NCBI GenBank assembly: GCA_900291925.1
Contig: UWYS01000001.1
Span: 62,001-126,000, forward strand
Direction of reading: 5' to 3'
Length of the DNA stretch: 64,000 nucleotides
From: Thecaphora thlaspeos
Taxonomy: Eukaryota > Basidiomycota > Ustilaginomycetes > Urocystidales > Glomosporiaceae
In this document: in pieces, positions 62,916 to 64,000 of the stretch
How positions within the stretch are numbered: the first letter of the stretch is position 1
Layout of the letters: the number at the start of each line of letters is the position of its first letter
Notes under the pieces: generated by a model
Seen by the model: the letters and a program-made list of their open reading frames with translations, nothing else
Database searches by the model: none
Told to the model about the DNA's origin: nothing
Program-made: the position numbers and the translations under genes

Positions 62916-63090
62916 TAGAAGATAGATGTCAAGGATGATGGATTCCAGCTCGACGATGGTGCCCAGGAGGTGGTCTAGGCCTGGGTGGTCTAGGCCTGGC
63001 GGTAGCAGCTCCGACGGCGAGTCGGCGACTCACCGCAGCCCGATCCGTCCGATTCCATCGGGCTCAGATCCGATGCGGCCGATCGCCAAC
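62916..63090 (-). repeat. Dispersed inverted repeat, copy 2 (175 bp)
   Basis: Reverse-complement match to 15892-16184, lacking ~130 central bases of that copy. Here the 15-mer GTGGTCTAGGCCTGG occurs twice in tandem (about 62971-63000). It lies about 230 bp before the MMSDH start. Flanks outside the match are unrelated in the two places, so the ends are sharp. Confidence 0.8.
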
Positions 63091-63323
63091 AGTAACTAGA
63101 GGGATGTGCTGGCGACCGATAGGTCCGTCGCCTTCGGCCCAACGGTGCCGGTGGCCGGTCGGTTCGCTCAACCCACGCTGCCTTCGCGAAGATTAAGGCT
63201 ATGAACCAGAAGGGCCCCGCCCGCCTCGGCCCTTATCCGACCTTCCTCGTCCTCTCCCCGCTTCCTTCACCCCCCCACCCTTTCCTCAACCCTACTCCCA
63301 ACCCCCTCCGCCTCCCCCTCACC

Positions 63324-64000
63324 ATGCTGCGCTCCGCCGTCAACGTCTCCAGCCGCGCCTCGAGGTCCGCCTTGGGCACCTCGGGCCGCTCCATCTCGTC
63401 GTCCGCCTCGACCAAGCTCGCACAGCCCGCCCATGCCACCAGCTCCAGCAACGCCGGCACCGCCCAGCTCAGCCCCCTCGCTGCTTCGGTGGCAAAGGAC
63501 GTCGAGGCGAATTGGAAGGGCCTCAGCATGTTTGGAGGCACCACGAAGAACTACGTCGACGGTCAGTTCATCGACAGTAAGGCCTCTCAGCGGCTCGACG
63601 TCAACGACCCCGTGAGTATCTGCCCCTCCTCTGCCCTCCAAGTGAAGACGGGTTGAATGCTGATGATGTCTCCCATCTCTCTCGCTTGGCCCTGCTCTCC
63701 TTGCCGCGCTAAAAGTCGACACAAGCCCTTCTCTCCAAGGTGCCCCTGACCACTCCATCCGAGTTCGACGCCGCCGTTGCCAATGCCCAGGCCGCCTTCC
63801 CAGAGTGGAGGGAGACCAGCCTGCTCACCAGGCAGCAGGTCATGTTCAAGTGAGCCCGACAGGATGCGGACAGTCCCTACGCTTGGGTGTGGCTGTTGCT
63901 GACAGGGCTGTATCCACATGTCTCACCAACAGGCTTCAGGCGCTTCTGCGCGAGCACATGGACGACATCGCCAACGTCATCACCCTCGAGCAGGGTAAGA
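63324..64000 (+). CDS. Methylmalonate-semialdehyde dehydrogenase, 5' part
   Basis: CoA-acylating aldehyde dehydrogenase (ALDH6 type) of mitochondrial valine and thymine breakdown. Exons 63324-63611, 63716-63849 and 63933 to beyond the window; about 163 residues are present. The N-terminus LRSAVNVSSRASRSALGTS is a mitochondrial presequence. Then NYVDGQFIDSKASQRLDVNDP, AQAAFPEWRETSLLTRQQVM, LQALLREHMDDIANVITLEQGK follow the family closely, in particular TSLLTRQQVMFK. The exon 2 acceptor is AAAAG, less usual than CAG. The catalytic Cys lies outside the window. Exon 3 may end at the GTAAGA at the window edge. Confidence 0.88.

Larger units (their letters stand above)
60993..63323. other. 2.3 kb divergent intergenic region
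   Basis: Between the seven-helix gene and MMSDH. Holds a cluster of TAC(A/T)GTA words, a 15-nt palindrome and repeat copy 2 (separate entries), plus a (GGTGCT)n tract at about 61920-61941. A 306-codon minus-strand frame with an ATG (62460-61540) has Pro/Ser/Arg composition and no domain; I do not call it a gene. Confidence 0.5.

Noticed and set aside
1..64000. Biosynthetic gene cluster, CRISPR array or mobile defence island
   Set aside because: The genes are unrelated housekeeping functions of a fungal nucleus; no array, integrase or polyketide/peptide synthetase was seen.

Overview
The window is nuclear DNA of a filamentous or yeast-like fungus, very probably a basidiomycete and perhaps in or near Ustilaginomycotina. 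Reasons: GC-rich coding sequence, short GT-AG introns (about 40-160 nt, usually GTGAGT or GTAAGT with CAG), CT-rich leaders, and proteins carrying very long Ser/Pro/Gln/His-rich disordered extensions. The fungal orthologue set is unambiguous. The exact taxon cannot be named from the sequence. All gene models are built by hand: exon joins were chosen by splice signals, reading-frame phase and recognisable protein families.

Layout, left to right. 1-9 kb: 3' end of RPF2 (ribosome assembly), a giant cap methyltransferase ABD1, and trimethyllysine dioxygenase (carnitine synthesis). 9.6-15.5 kb: the CAF-1 large subunit CAC1 and the clamp-loader subunit RFC2, divergent, sharing a promoter with four ACGCG cores. 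16-25 kb: a Dal5-type permease, GPI1 (GPI-anchor synthesis), a 2.5 kb gene-free stretch, and the stress gene HSP12 with TATA box and STRE-like sites. 25.7-34.4 kb, minus strand: PRO1, a very long GID4 and a putative ELL-like elongation factor. 34.8-38.7 kb, plus strand: an SV2-like transporter and a WSS1-like protease whose C-terminal part is in another frame. 39-46.6 kb, minus strand: PFS2, an SLC41/MgtE magnesium transporter and SGF29. 47-64 kb: MTM1, HEH1/SRC1, an unrecognised Ser-rich protein, a fungal protein with a Cys-pair tail, a DUF7704-type membrane protein, BUD13, a seven-helix membrane protein, and the 5' end of methylmalonate-semialdehyde dehydrogenase.

This is ordinary housekeeping chromosome, not a biosynthetic or defence cluster. 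Themes are gene expression (RPF2, ABD1, PFS2, SGF29, BUD13, ELL-like), chromatin and replication (CAC1, RFC2, WSS1, HEH1) and transport/metabolism. No tRNA, rRNA, intact transposon or CRISPR was seen. The least expected signals are: a dispersed inverted repeat with copies 47 kb apart (15892-16184 and 62916-63090); a cluster of TAC(A/T)GTA motifs at 61.6-62.6 kb; extreme N-terminal extensions on ABD1 and GID4; the frame break in the WSS1 locus; and long G/C homopolymers inside three introns.
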